Positions 1 to 5,678 are shown, counted from the first letter of the stretch. The stretch: 8,293 nucleotides of DNA from an uncultured Clostridia bacterium (GCA_904420265.1 CAJFUU010000086.1:1-8293); one strand, 5' to 3'. Translations and numbers: made by a program. Notes: generated by a model not told the origin, from the letters alone.

Positions 1-779
1 AGCATATAGGGGTCCACATGAATGCCGCGCCGGTCTACGATCAACTCCGCAAAGATGTCGTCGCGGTAGTTCACCGTCTCGTCCACGCATACGCCCCGGC
101 ATTCGGGATAACGGGGGAGATCGCCGGTGGCATTGGTATGGTGCGTGCCGATGCGCAGCCCCAGAGGAATCAGGCGCTCAATCTGCGCGGGGGAAGCTTC
201 GCTGTGCGCAACGGTAAAAGCGATGCCGGGAATTTCGCGCGCCACGTCTTCGCAAAACGCGTAAACGCCCTCCCGTTCCGGCGCGACGGCCCAGGCCTTT
301 GCCGTATGCTTCACCGCGGAGACGATTTCCATATAGTCGTCGCGGCAGATGGGCCCCTTCCAGGGGTTGTTTTCGCGGTCGCAACCAAATTTTGGGTTCA
401 GATAGGGCCCTTCCATGTAATATCCCAGTATGTTTGGGCATTGCGCGGCGTCTATTTTGCGAATGGCCGCCAGGTATTGATCTCGCGTGAGGTTGAAATA
501 CAATGCCGGCAGTACGCCCGTAACGCCGTGCATAAGCACTTCGCGCGCGCAGTGCGCGGGGTCTTCATAGAAATACTTGCCGCCGGCCGCATGCGTGTGT
601 ATGTCGATGAGCCCAGGTCCTGCAAACAGGCCGCCGGCGTCCAGCGTCTTGCATGCGTCCGGGACCGGTATGGCGGACGCCTCGCCGGCGGCGACGATTT
701 TTCCGTCCTCCACCAACAACGCGCCGTCCGGTACAAGATGGTCGCGCATCACCAATACGGCGTTTTTGATTGCCAGCAT
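1..779 (-). CDS. NagA-like amidohydrolase (N-acetylglucosamine-6-phosphate deacetylase family), C-terminus off the left edge
   Basis: About 259 codons are visible and the 3' part lies beyond base 1. The amidohydrolase fold is shown by GLIDIHTHAAGG (residues 56-67), whose H61-x-H63 is the metal-binding HxH; MEGPYLNP (122-129), matching the NagA metal-ligand glutamate region; AHSEAS (191-196); GTHHTNAT (211-218); and AELIVDRRGIHVDP (244-257), matching the NagA substrate-histidine region. The family removes the acetyl group from GlcNAc-6-phosphate in the cytoplasm. The catalytic Asp would lie outside the window. Unlike typical NagA, the segment after GTHHTNAT does not carry the usual NAMxPLxHRxPG stretch, so the substrate may differ. 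ATG at 779 follows the upstream stop (781-783) by one base and has AGGGGG about seven bases upstream, so translation is probably coupled to the ceramidase-like gene. Family is well supported; substrate is uncertain. Confidence 0.85.
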   Translation of the reverse strand, partial: MLAIKNAVLVMRDHLVPDGALLVEDGKIVAAGEASAIPVPDACKTLDAGGLFAGPGLIDIHTHAAGGKYFYEDPAHCAREVLMHGVTGVLPALYFNLTRDQYLAAIRKIDAAQCPNILGYYMEGPYLNPKFGCDRENNPWKGPICRDDYMEIVSAVKHTAKAWAVAPEREGVYAFCEDVAREIPGIAFTVAHSEASPAQIERLIPLGLRIGTHHTNATGDLPRYPECRGVCVDETVNYRDDIFAELIVDRRGIHVDPYM

Positions 780-780
780 A

Positions 781-2106
781 CTAAACCCCCTTCATCGTGC
801 GAATCAAAGCGATTTCCGCCTCGGCGATTTTCTCCGCCACCCCTATCCGGAAGCAGGAACTGCGGGCCTCGTAGCCGCCTTCTTCAAAAGCCTCCTGCGT
901 GGGGAAATATCCCTCATAGCCGTTGGCGATGCCCACGATCAATTGCGCTTCGTAGGGGGAATCGGCCTTTATGCGCTTGCCGATCTGTGTGAAGGCTTCG
1001 CCGGGGATGCCTGCGAGGCACAACCCGCCGACGGCCAGCGCCGAGATGTTCAGCGTGAAGGTATCGGGGGCGTCCTTGAGCGCCAGGATGCGCGCGGCTT
1101 CCGCCACCAGCGTCGTTATCCCCATGCCGGTTTCCGGAATCAGGTCGTCGCGACCCTCGCGATGCGCCCGAACGTACTTTTCCGCCAGAGGAATATCTTC
1201 GGGTTTGCCCTTGTTGGCGGGCACAGACAAGGGCCTCTGCGCGAAACGCACGCCGTCGCCGGCAAGCGGACGCGCCTTGCCATATATGCGCAACGCCTCC
1301 GCGGCAATCGAGCGCCCCATATGCGCGGTATGCTCATAGCCGCCGTTCTTGTCCCACGCGGGTTTGTTGACGTCAATGTGGTTCAAATCGCCGGCGGCGC
1401 CGTTCAAATATACAGCATGCGCGCCCGGAAGCGCGCCTTCCAGCGTCCGCACGACAAATCCTGGATAATCTGCGGAAATGGCATCCGCGCCCTTCAGGCA
1501 ATCGCCGATCGTATCCGGGTGCACCTGGAAATTAACCAGCAGGATTTCGCCGGCATTTTCGCGCACGATGCGCACAAGGCGCAATGCTTCATCGGCTGTC
1601 CCGATAGGGTGCAATATGTCCGGATTCCCATAGCCGGGGTTGGTGCGCGTGGAACCGTCGCGCATCCGAAACCGGCGGATGAAGGAAATGCCGGGCACAC
1701 GCCCCGCGGCAAAAAGCAGCTTCGCCGGTTTGAGGTCGTCAAGTGCAAGTTGCGCGGCCTGCTCAAGAAGTTTTTCCAGGCGGGCGTTATATGCTTCGTC
1801 GGGAGCAAACATGCCGTCGCAAATTTCCGGCCCGGTGTGCGTGTGCGAGCAGCCGACGAATATGGCTTCCGCCGGAAGCCGCAGGCAGGCGCCAAGCCGC
1901 GCGCGCATACGGTCCAGAAGTTCCTGCCGGATGCCCAGGGCGTCCATATACAAAAGCACGGCCCTGGTGTCGCCGTCGGCAAACGCCACCGCATGCGCAT
2001 AAAGGGGGTCAAGTTTTTCCAACCCGCGGCGCTCTTCGTAATAGCCGCTGATGATGCACCCCAGCGGCGGGGTGATCTCTATTCTTGCAAAGCCGGCGCT
2101 GAGCAT
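781..2106 (-). CDS. Ceramidase-family (neutral/alkaline ceramidase N-terminal domain) hydrolase, compact cytoplasmic form
   Basis: 441 residues. Family landmarks in order: GFARIEITPPLG (5-16) at the N-terminus; SHTHTGPE (87-94), with candidate zinc ligands H88 and H90; NFQVHPDTIG (192-201), with H196; NGAAGDLNH (235-243), at the place of the family's GDVSPN catalytic loop; AGIPGEAF (365-372), with E370 as candidate zinc ligand; and NGYEGYFPT (395-403), a tyrosine-rich zinc-site segment. Family members hydrolyse amide bonds in N-acyl sphingosines, but many bacterial relatives of this size have no known substrate. The protein is much shorter than secreted ceramidases (roughly 650-700 residues), lacks the C-terminal Ig-like domain and has no signal peptide, so it should act in the cytoplasm. 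Asn replaces the Ser expected after Gly-Asp-x, so true ceramidase activity is doubtful. Start ATG at 2106 has GGAG eight bases upstream. It leads the NagA-like gene with a one-base gap; a LacI gene lies upstream across a 526-base gap. Confidence 0.85.
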   Translation of the reverse strand: MLSAGFARIEITPPLGCIISGYYEERRGLEKLDPLYAHAVAFADGDTRAVLLYMDALGIRQELLDRMRARLGACLRLPAEAIFVGCSHTHTGPEICDGMFAPDEAYNARLEKLLEQAAQLALDDLKPAKLLFAAGRVPGISFIRRFRMRDGSTRTNPGYGNPDILHPIGTADEALRLVRIVRENAGEILLVNFQVHPDTIGDCLKGADAISADYPGFVVRTLEGALPGAHAVYLNGAAGDLNHIDVNKPAWDKNGGYEHTAHMGRSIAAEALRIYGKARPLAGDGVRFAQRPLSVPANKGKPEDIPLAEKYVRAHREGRDDLIPETGMGITTLVAEAARILALKDAPDTFTLNISALAVGGLCLAGIPGEAFTQIGKRIKADSPYEAQLIVGIANGYEGYFPTQEAFEEGGYEARSSCFRIGVAEKIAEAEIALIRTMKGV

Positions 2107-2208
2107 GCGATCAACTCCATTTCAAAAGGTGCGGTCTGGGCAGGTTTTTATCGTCGCGTTGTGATGTGCGGGGAGAAACGCCAAAGGTTCATCATAAAGG
2201 CAAGCGTT

Positions 2209-2231
2209 GCGCAAAGCGCGGCCCTTTGCGC
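2209..2231 (-). other. Perfect 8-bp stem-loop in the leader of the hydrolase operon
   Basis: GCGCAAAG (2209-2216) and CTTTGCGC (2224-2231) are perfect reverse complements around a seven-base loop. The element lies about 105 bases upstream of the ceramidase-like start. No T-run follows on either strand, so it is not a standard terminator. It could be a leader RNA structure or, since the arms contain CGCAAA, a protein-binding palindrome. Confidence 0.5.
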
Positions 2232-2355
2232 CGGAGAATAAGGTCGTTTATGAATCGGTGGTCTCAATTTGTCAGGGCATGTTTACGGCATGGAACGTCC
2301 GGCGCAAACGCGCAGGGGAGGGAGGCCGGCATCGTGGTAACGGTATATACGTTCG

Positions 2356-2402
2356 TGCAAATGGCGTTATAACGAATGCATCCATTTGCATTTGTTTGCA
2401 CG
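2356..2402. promoter_or_regulatory. Operator-like cluster of inverted and direct TGCAAA motifs
   Basis: TGCAAATGG (2356-2364) and CCATTTGCA (2382-2390) form a perfect 9-bp inverted repeat with a 17-base centre. That centre contains the perfect palindrome CGTTATAACG (2365-2374) and ATGCAT (2376-2381). A further TTTGCA at 2395-2400 lies exactly ten bases after the one at 2385, and CGTGCAAA (2354-2361) pairs with TTTGCACG (2395-2402). Helically phased half-sites suit a dimeric or tetrameric DNA-binding protein; the neighbouring LacI protein is the natural candidate. The binding role is inferred. Confidence 0.5.
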
Positions 2403-2451
2403 GCACACTAAAACAGAAAACTTTACGAGTCGGTTGTCTTTGTAGGCCTGC

Positions 2452-2494
2452 AATCGCGGACGTGCGCTCCGGACAGGGCGCAATGGCCGCGATT
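2452..2494. other. 43-base two-tier stem-loop, possible structured RNA
   Basis: AATCGCGG (2452-2459) pairs perfectly with CCGCGATT (2487-2494). Inside it, TGCGC (2463-2467) pairs with GCGCA (2478-2482), and CC (2469-2470) can continue with GG (2476-2477) past a single bulged base, closing a five-base loop. Fifteen pairs are possible in total. No T-run follows on the plus strand, and on the minus strand the next bases are mixed. It lies in the gap before the hydrolase genes, so it could be a leader RNA element. It matches no RNA family I recognise. Confidence 0.4.
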
Positions 2495-2573
2495 ATTTGC
2501 GTTTTCATTGCTGTACGGAGAGCGTTGCAAAGCGGCTATTCCTGTCGACACCTGAATCTTACCATAAAATCAA

Positions 2574-2633
2574 TGCAAACGCAAACAATATTTGCACAAA
2601 TATGGGCAAAAAATTATGCAAATAAATGCAAAT
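2574..2633. promoter_or_regulatory. AT-rich TGCAAA array next to the lacI stop
   Basis: Within 60 bases there are TGCAAACG (2574-2581), CGCAAA (2580-2585), TTTGCA (2591-2596) and two copies of ATGCAAAT (2616-2623 and 2626-2633) exactly ten bases apart, the second touching the lacI stop codon. A 16-bp inverted repeat, ATATTTG-CA-CAAATAT, occupies 2588-2603. TGCAAACG resembles half of a PurR-type LacI-family operator (known box ACGCAAACGTTTGCGT). The array is about 470-530 bases upstream of the hydrolase start, so it could act as a distal operator or by looping. Confidence 0.45.
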
Positions 2634-3622
2634 CATGTGGTGGCGCGCACGGAGAGGATGGGCTTAATGGCAATCTGCTGGGGTTGGCTGTAGGGCATTT
2701 CGATGCGCCGTACCAGTATGCGCACGGCGATGGAAACCATTTCATTGAGGGGGCTGGTAACGGTCGTCAGGCCGCCTTCAATATAACTGGACAACGGCAT
2801 GCCGGTAGAACCGATGACAGCGATGTCTTGCGGAATGCGCAGGCCAGCTTCGCGAATGGCGTGAATAACGCCGACGGCCATCTGGTCGTAACTTGCATAA
2901 ATCGCATCGGGAAGTTTTTGCAGGGACAGCAGCTCCTTTGTGCGCAGGTAACCGCCCAATTCGGCGCGTTCGGCGCCAATGCGAATCAGTTCCGGCCGGA
3001 CGGGCATGTTGAAGCGGCGCATGGTTTTGAGAAATACGTCGCGCCGGTTGGCCGTATACAATTCGCCGACGAAGGCCAGGTCCGTATAACCGCGATGCAG
3101 CAGATGCTCTACGGCCATGACGCTGCTGCGCATTTCGTCCACATAAAGACAGTCGAAGTCCATATCCGATATGTACGACGCAGTAATGAACATCACCGGC
3201 AAGTGCGTATCGCGAACCACGGTGAGCAGCTTTTCGGAAACCACTTCGCAATCGTCAATGATAATCAACAGGCATTTGACCTTGCAGCAATACATCTGCT
3301 TTACGGCGAGAATTGCTTCTTCCGGATTGAAATGCGAAATTGAAATCAGCGCCGAAAGGTTCTTCCTGCCAAATTCTTCGACCACCGCATGCAAAAAACG
3401 CGCATAATAGTCGGACATCATATCCGGCACAATCACTCCGGCAACATTGTTTGCCTTTGAGGGAATGAGCGGCTCTGGGCGCCGATGGTATCCGAGCTGC
3501 GCGGCGGCCTCCAATATTTTGCCGCGGGTTTCCGAGCTGATTGCAGAACTGTTGTTCATGACTCTGGACACCGTAGAAATGCTCACGCCTACCGCCTTTG
3601 CGATGTCGGACATTTTGACCAT
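2633..3622 (-). CDS. LacI-family transcriptional regulator
   Basis: 329 residues from ATG at 3622, chosen over the ATG at 3679 because the family starts right before MSDIAKAVGV and GGAGGG sits seven bases upstream. The extra 19 codons would also overlap the promoter. The helix-turn-helix DIAKAVGVSISTVSRVMNN spans residues 6-24 and is followed by the usual helix 3 and LGY (43-45). The periplasmic-binding-like effector domain starts at VAGVIVPD (60-67) and runs through YASYDQMAVG (242-251), IPQDIAVIGSTG (263-274) and LTTVTSPLNEM (285-295). Oddly, the hinge between LGY and VAGV carries prolines at 49, 51 and 54 and lacks the ARxL hinge-helix motif. It probably acts as a repressor or activator of the flanking hydrolase and transporter operons in response to a small ligand, most often a sugar; the ligand cannot be read from sequence. 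Confidence 0.93.
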   Translation of the reverse strand: MVKMSDIAKAVGVSISTVSRVMNNSSAISSETRGKILEAAAQLGYHRRPEPLIPSKANNVAGVIVPDMMSDYYARFLHAVVEEFGRKNLSALISISHFNPEEAILAVKQMYCCKVKCLLIIIDDCEVVSEKLLTVVRDTHLPVMFITASYISDMDFDCLYVDEMRSSVMAVEHLLHRGYTDLAFVGELYTANRRDVFLKTMRRFNMPVRPELIRIGAERAELGGYLRTKELLSLQKLPDAIYASYDQMAVGVIHAIREAGLRIPQDIAVIGSTGMPLSSYIEGGLTTVTSPLNEMVSIAVRILVRRIEMPYSQPQQIAIKPILSVRATT

Positions 3623-3650
3623 TCCAATCCCTCCAAAGCATGATACATAT

Positions 3651-3679
3651 ATTATAAGCGCAAATTGCATTACAGGCAA
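3651..3679 (-). promoter_or_regulatory. lacI promoter (sigma-A type)
   Basis: On the minus strand TTGCCT (3679-3674) stands exactly 17 bases before a perfect TATAAT (3656-3651), about 30 bases ahead of the lacI start. A CGCAAA motif inside GCAAATTGC, a nine-base palindrome (3660-3668), falls in the spacer. A regulator bound there would block RNA polymerase, so autoregulation is plausible. Confidence 0.65.
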
Positions 3680-3890
3680 GGTTTAGTTTAAGAAATAGAG
3701 CAGGGCGAATGCCCTTTCCGGCATCTGCCGGAGGCGGCGCTCCTGAAAGATTCACTGCTCAGGCGCTTATAACCTGAAGTTTTAAAGCGCGGGGAATTGC
3801 ATGACGCGAGAGGATACAATTAAAGGAAGAAATGCATAAAAGACGCTTCGTAGGTGTATATATACAAAATTCGCCAGAAATGCAGGAAAA

Positions 3891-3912
3891 GTTTCGCATA
3901 AAAATGCGAAAC
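3891..3912. repeat. 22-base perfect inverted repeat (operator or hairpin)
   Basis: GTTTCGCAT (3891-3899) and ATGCGAAAC (3904-3912) are perfect reverse complements around AAAA. On the minus strand the hairpin is followed by TTTTCC, but no minus-strand gene ends nearby, so a terminator role is not obvious. At 46 bases upstream of the plus-strand -35 box it is well placed as an activator or repressor site. It does not carry the YGCAAA motif, so it may bind a different protein. Confidence 0.5.
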
Positions 3913-3957
3913 AAGCGCGATTAACACGAATTATAAACAATACTTACGCGTGAATTG

Positions 3958-3986
3958 TTGATGGATTCGACCGATGAAAGTATTAT
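3958..3986 (+). promoter_or_regulatory. Likely promoter of the TPR-transporter operon
   Basis: TTGATG (3958-3963) and TATTAT (3981-3986) match the sigma-A -35 (four of six) and -10 (five of six) with the ideal 17-base spacing. Transcription would start near 3993, giving a leader of about 150 bases. An inverted repeat, AACAAT (3936-3941) with ATTGTT (3954-3959), overlaps the -35 box and could bind a regulator. Confidence 0.45.
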
Positions 3987-4003
3987 GATAGAAACACAAA
4001 GTT

Positions 4004-4108
4004 TTCTTGCAAATGGGCAAAAACGTTTTGCAGGAAGGGGAAGGCTGCGCCCTGATGGCCGATGCCTGGTGGAGCAGGGCGGCCGGCAGGGGTGCAGCAA
4101 GTATTTTT
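4004..4108 (+). promoter_or_regulatory. Structured 5' leader with attenuator-like hairpins
   Basis: Three helices can be drawn. P1: TTCTTGCAAA (4004-4013) with TTTGCAGGAA (4027-4036), ten pairs with one G-U. P2: CGCCCTG (4048-4054) with CAGGGCG (4075-4081), seven perfect pairs. P3: GCTGCGCCCT (4044-4053) with GGGGTGCAGC (4089-4098), ten pairs including two G-U, enclosing GGCCG (4057-4061) with CGGCC (4080-4084). P2 and P3 share bases and exclude each other. Five T residues (4104-4108) follow P3 after five bases, so P3 is terminator-like and P2 would be the antiterminator. I do not recognise a known riboswitch. The folding is by eye only. Confidence 0.4.
4008..4032. promoter_or_regulatory. LacI-type operator candidate downstream of the plus-strand promoter
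   Basis: TGCAAA (4008-4013) and TTTGCA (4027-4032) are inverted to each other, and between them lies AAAACGTTTT (4020-4029), a perfect palindrome centred on CG as in most LacI-family operators. The stretch GCAAAAACGTTTTGC resembles the PurR box ACGCAAACGTTTGCGT apart from one extra A. Its position about 15-40 bases after the expected transcription start suits repression by roadblock. Confidence 0.5.
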
Positions 4109-4146
4109 GGGAAAAGTTGGCACGGGTAGGGAAAGGATTTTGAAAG

Positions 4147-4899
4147 ATGGACACGATGAAGATTCAGGAACTGGAAGCGAAAGTCCAGGAAAATCCCCAG
4201 GATGACAAAAGCTGGTTTGCGCTGGGCCAGGAGTATTTTGATTCGGACTTTAAAAAGGCGCACAGCTGCTTTTCCATGGCGCTGGCGCAGCAGCCGTTTG
4301 ATGCGGCTTACCGGCTGAACCGCGGGCGCAAGTCTCTGTCGCTGGACAGTTTTGAGGAAGCGCTGGCAGACCTGTCGCTGGCGGTTCGCCTGGACATCGA
4401 AGACGGCGAAAAGTGGCACTATCTGGGCAACGCCTACTTCTTCCTGGGCAGGTATCAGGAAGCCATTGACTGCTATAAAAGCGCCATGGAGCGCCACCGC
4501 AGGAACGTGGTGGGCCTGGAGGCCCCGGCAATTGACTGGATATGGATGGCGTATATGGCGGATGGGCGCCCTGCGGAGGCCGAGGCTTTTGTCAAGGCAA
4601 ACGCAAGGCCCGATATGTTCGTGGAAGAATCCGACCTTTCCTATAAAAAACGCATATTGCTCTACGCCGGATATACGGACATCGACACCTTTTTGAGCGA
4701 GGTCGTAAATTACGACGACGATCTGGATGCGATTACGGAACTTTACGGCGCCGTAAATTACTATCTGTACATCGAGCCCAACCGCGAAAAGGCGGAGGAG
4801 TATCTGAACAAAGTGCTTGGGTACGAGCACTACCATCACGCCTTTGCCTACAAACAGGCGCTCAGGCTCCGGGCCGCTTTTGACAAGGAGGCAGAATGA
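4147..4899 (+). CDS. Tetratricopeptide repeat protein, first of a tandem pair
   Basis: 250 residues, no signal peptide or membrane segment, acidic, so cytoplasmic. TPR-like helix pairs cover about residues 18-50 (WFALGQEYF, then MALAQQP), 51-84 (RLNRGRKSLS, EEALADLSLAVRLD) and 85-118 (WHYLGNAYFFLGRYQEAIDC). The C-terminal half is conserved with the next gene: DWIWMAYM (130-137), YKKRILLY (166-173) and TELYGAVNYYLYIEPN (197-212), ending in a further TPR-like segment around KAEEYLNKVLGYE. TPRs mediate protein-protein or peptide binding; no enzymatic or DNA-binding domain is visible. ATG at 4147 has AAAGGA about nine bases upstream; the ATG at 4156 is an alternative. It overlaps the next gene by four bases (ATGA). 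Function unknown; its position suggests a link to the transporter downstream. Confidence 0.85.
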   Translation: MDTMKIQELEAKVQENPQDDKSWFALGQEYFDSDFKKAHSCFSMALAQQPFDAAYRLNRGRKSLSLDSFEEALADLSLAVRLDIEDGEKWHYLGNAYFFLGRYQEAIDCYKSAMERHRRNVVGLEAPAIDWIWMAYMADGRPAEAEAFVKANARPDMFVEESDLSYKKRILLYAGYTDIDTFLSEVVNYDDDLDAITELYGAVNYYLYIEPNREKAEEYLNKVLGYEHYHHAFAYKQALRLRAAFDKEAE

Positions 4900-5666
4900 T
4901 GTTTCGCACGATTGAAGCGGGCATGACGCCCAACGAATCCAAGATTGCCGAAATCCGCGCGGCGCTGAAGGCGGAGCCGGACAACGCGGAACTGTGGCTC
5001 CAGCTCGGCATGGAATACTCCCAATCCCTGTTTGAAGAATCCATCAAAAACTACTCTATGGCCATCGGCCTGTCGCCCTTTAACGGCGAATATTACTTCC
5101 ATCGCGGCCGCAAGTATCTTTCCACAGATCAGTACGCGGAGGCGCTGGCGGATTTTCATGCTTCGCTCAGGCTGGATTGCAAGGACGGGCAGTCCTGGCA
5201 CTATTTGGGCGTCGCGCTGTACTACCTGGAGCAGTACGCGGAGGCGGCGCGCTATTTCGGCAAGGCGCTGGAGATGAATAAAAAGAACGGCGTGGACTGC
5301 GTCTGGCCCGAGGTGGACTGGATGTGGATGTCCTTCATGCGCGCGGGCGATTCGCAGAGCGCAAAGCAGGCGCTTGACCTGGTGGCGGACGACGCGTATT
5401 CCAGCGCCGGCGACATGGCCTATAAAAAGCGCGTGCGGCTGTACAAGGGCGTTGATTCCATTGAAACCTTCATGCAGAACGTGAGCCGCGAGGACCCGCT
5501 GGATACGGTAACGGAGCTTTACGGCGCGGCGAATTACTATATGTTCATTTCGCCGGATCCGCAGAAGGCGACGGAACTTCTGGACGCAACCCTTGCCGTG
5601 AAGGGCTATGAGAACGCCTTTGGCTGGAAGTGCGCGTATCACGACCGCGAGGCCGGCCGCGCCTGA
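4896..5666 (+). CDS. Tetratricopeptide repeat protein, paralogue of the preceding gene
   Basis: 256 residues, cytoplasmic by sequence. It aligns with the previous protein along nearly its whole length at an offset of about ten residues. From RGRKYLS (70-76) to YAEA (114-117), 27 of 48 positions are identical by eye, and DWMWMSFM (141-148), YKKRVRLY (176-183) and TELYGAANYYMFISP (206-220) are shared. TPR helices lie around residues 33-62, 63-96 and 97-130. AAGGAGG (4885-4891) lies four bases before ATG 4896 and seven before ATG 4899, so the second ATG may be the true start; both share the frame. The overlap with the preceding stop implies translational coupling and matched amounts, consistent with a heterodimer, which is inference. 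No catalytic domain is recognised. Confidence 0.85.
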   Translation: MMFRTIEAGMTPNESKIAEIRAALKAEPDNAELWLQLGMEYSQSLFEESIKNYSMAIGLSPFNGEYYFHRGRKYLSTDQYAEALADFHASLRLDCKDGQSWHYLGVALYYLEQYAEAARYFGKALEMNKKNGVDCVWPEVDWMWMSFMRAGDSQSAKQALDLVADDAYSSAGDMAYKKRVRLYKGVDSIETFMQNVSREDPLDTVTELYGAANYYMFISPDPQKATELLDATLAVKGYENAFGWKCAYHDREAGRA

Positions 5667-5678
5667 AATGCTGCCTTA

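Larger units (their letters stand above)
2107..2632. other. 526-base intergenic region rich in YGCAAA motifs and inverted repeats
   Basis: No convincing gene: the open frames here are unlike known proteins and lack good ribosome sites. It separates lacI from the ceramidase-like gene, both on the minus strand. It holds about eight TGCAAA/TTTGCA hexamers (2356, 2385, 2395, 2526, 2574, 2591, 2617, 2627) and five CGCAAA/TTTGCG hexamers (2211, 2225, 2303, 2496, 2580). It also holds an operator-like inverted repeat at 2356-2390, a palindrome at 2588-2603, and stem-loops at 2209-2231 and 2452-2494. I found no clear sigma-A promoter for the ceramidase-like gene. A TATAAC (2371-2366) and a TATGAT (2196-2191) on the minus strand lack good -35 partners. 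No clear terminator follows lacI, so read-through is possible. Confidence 0.7.
3623..4146. other. 524-base divergent control region between lacI and the TPR-transporter operon
   Basis: No established gene. From left to right it holds the lacI promoter, two small GC hairpins (3702-3715 and 3717-3732), a weak 30-codon open frame (3832-3924), a 22-base palindrome (3891-3912), the likely plus-strand promoter (3958-3986), and a foldable leader (4004-4108). Everything right of about 3993 would be the 5' untranslated leader of the TPR gene. Confidence 0.7.

Noticed and set aside
577..2241. 554-codon plus-strand open frame
   Set aside because: It lies antisense to the ceramidase-like and NagA-like genes, whose frames show clear family motifs. 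Its own translation shows no recognisable domain. Long antisense frames are common in GC-rich coding DNA.
2272..2508. 78-codon minus-strand open frame in the lacI-hydrolase gap
   Set aside because: No recognisable protein features and no good ribosome site. It runs through the inverted-repeat clusters, which explain the sequence better.
2574..2587. CcpA catabolite-response-like site (TGCAAACGCAAACA)
   Set aside because: It misses two fixed positions of the cre consensus, including one of the symmetric T bases, and is far from any identified promoter. The local YGCAAA array explains it more simply.
2207..3343. 378-codon plus-strand open frame
   Set aside because: Mostly antisense to lacI, which is certain. 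The first part crosses the intergenic repeats and has no convincing ribosome site or family motif.
3622..3679. Longer lacI start at 3679
   Set aside because: The extra 19 residues do not fit the LacI N-terminus and would overlap the -10 and -35 boxes, whereas the ATG at 3622 has a strong ribosome site.
3702..3732. Two small GC hairpins (AGGGC/GCCCT and TCCGGCA/TGCCGGA) taken as a terminator
   Set aside because: Neither is followed by a T-run on the plus or minus strand and no gene ends there. They may be chance structures.
3931..4839. 302-codon minus-strand open frame
   Set aside because: Antisense shadow of the first TPR gene and its leader; low-complexity translation with no recognisable motifs.
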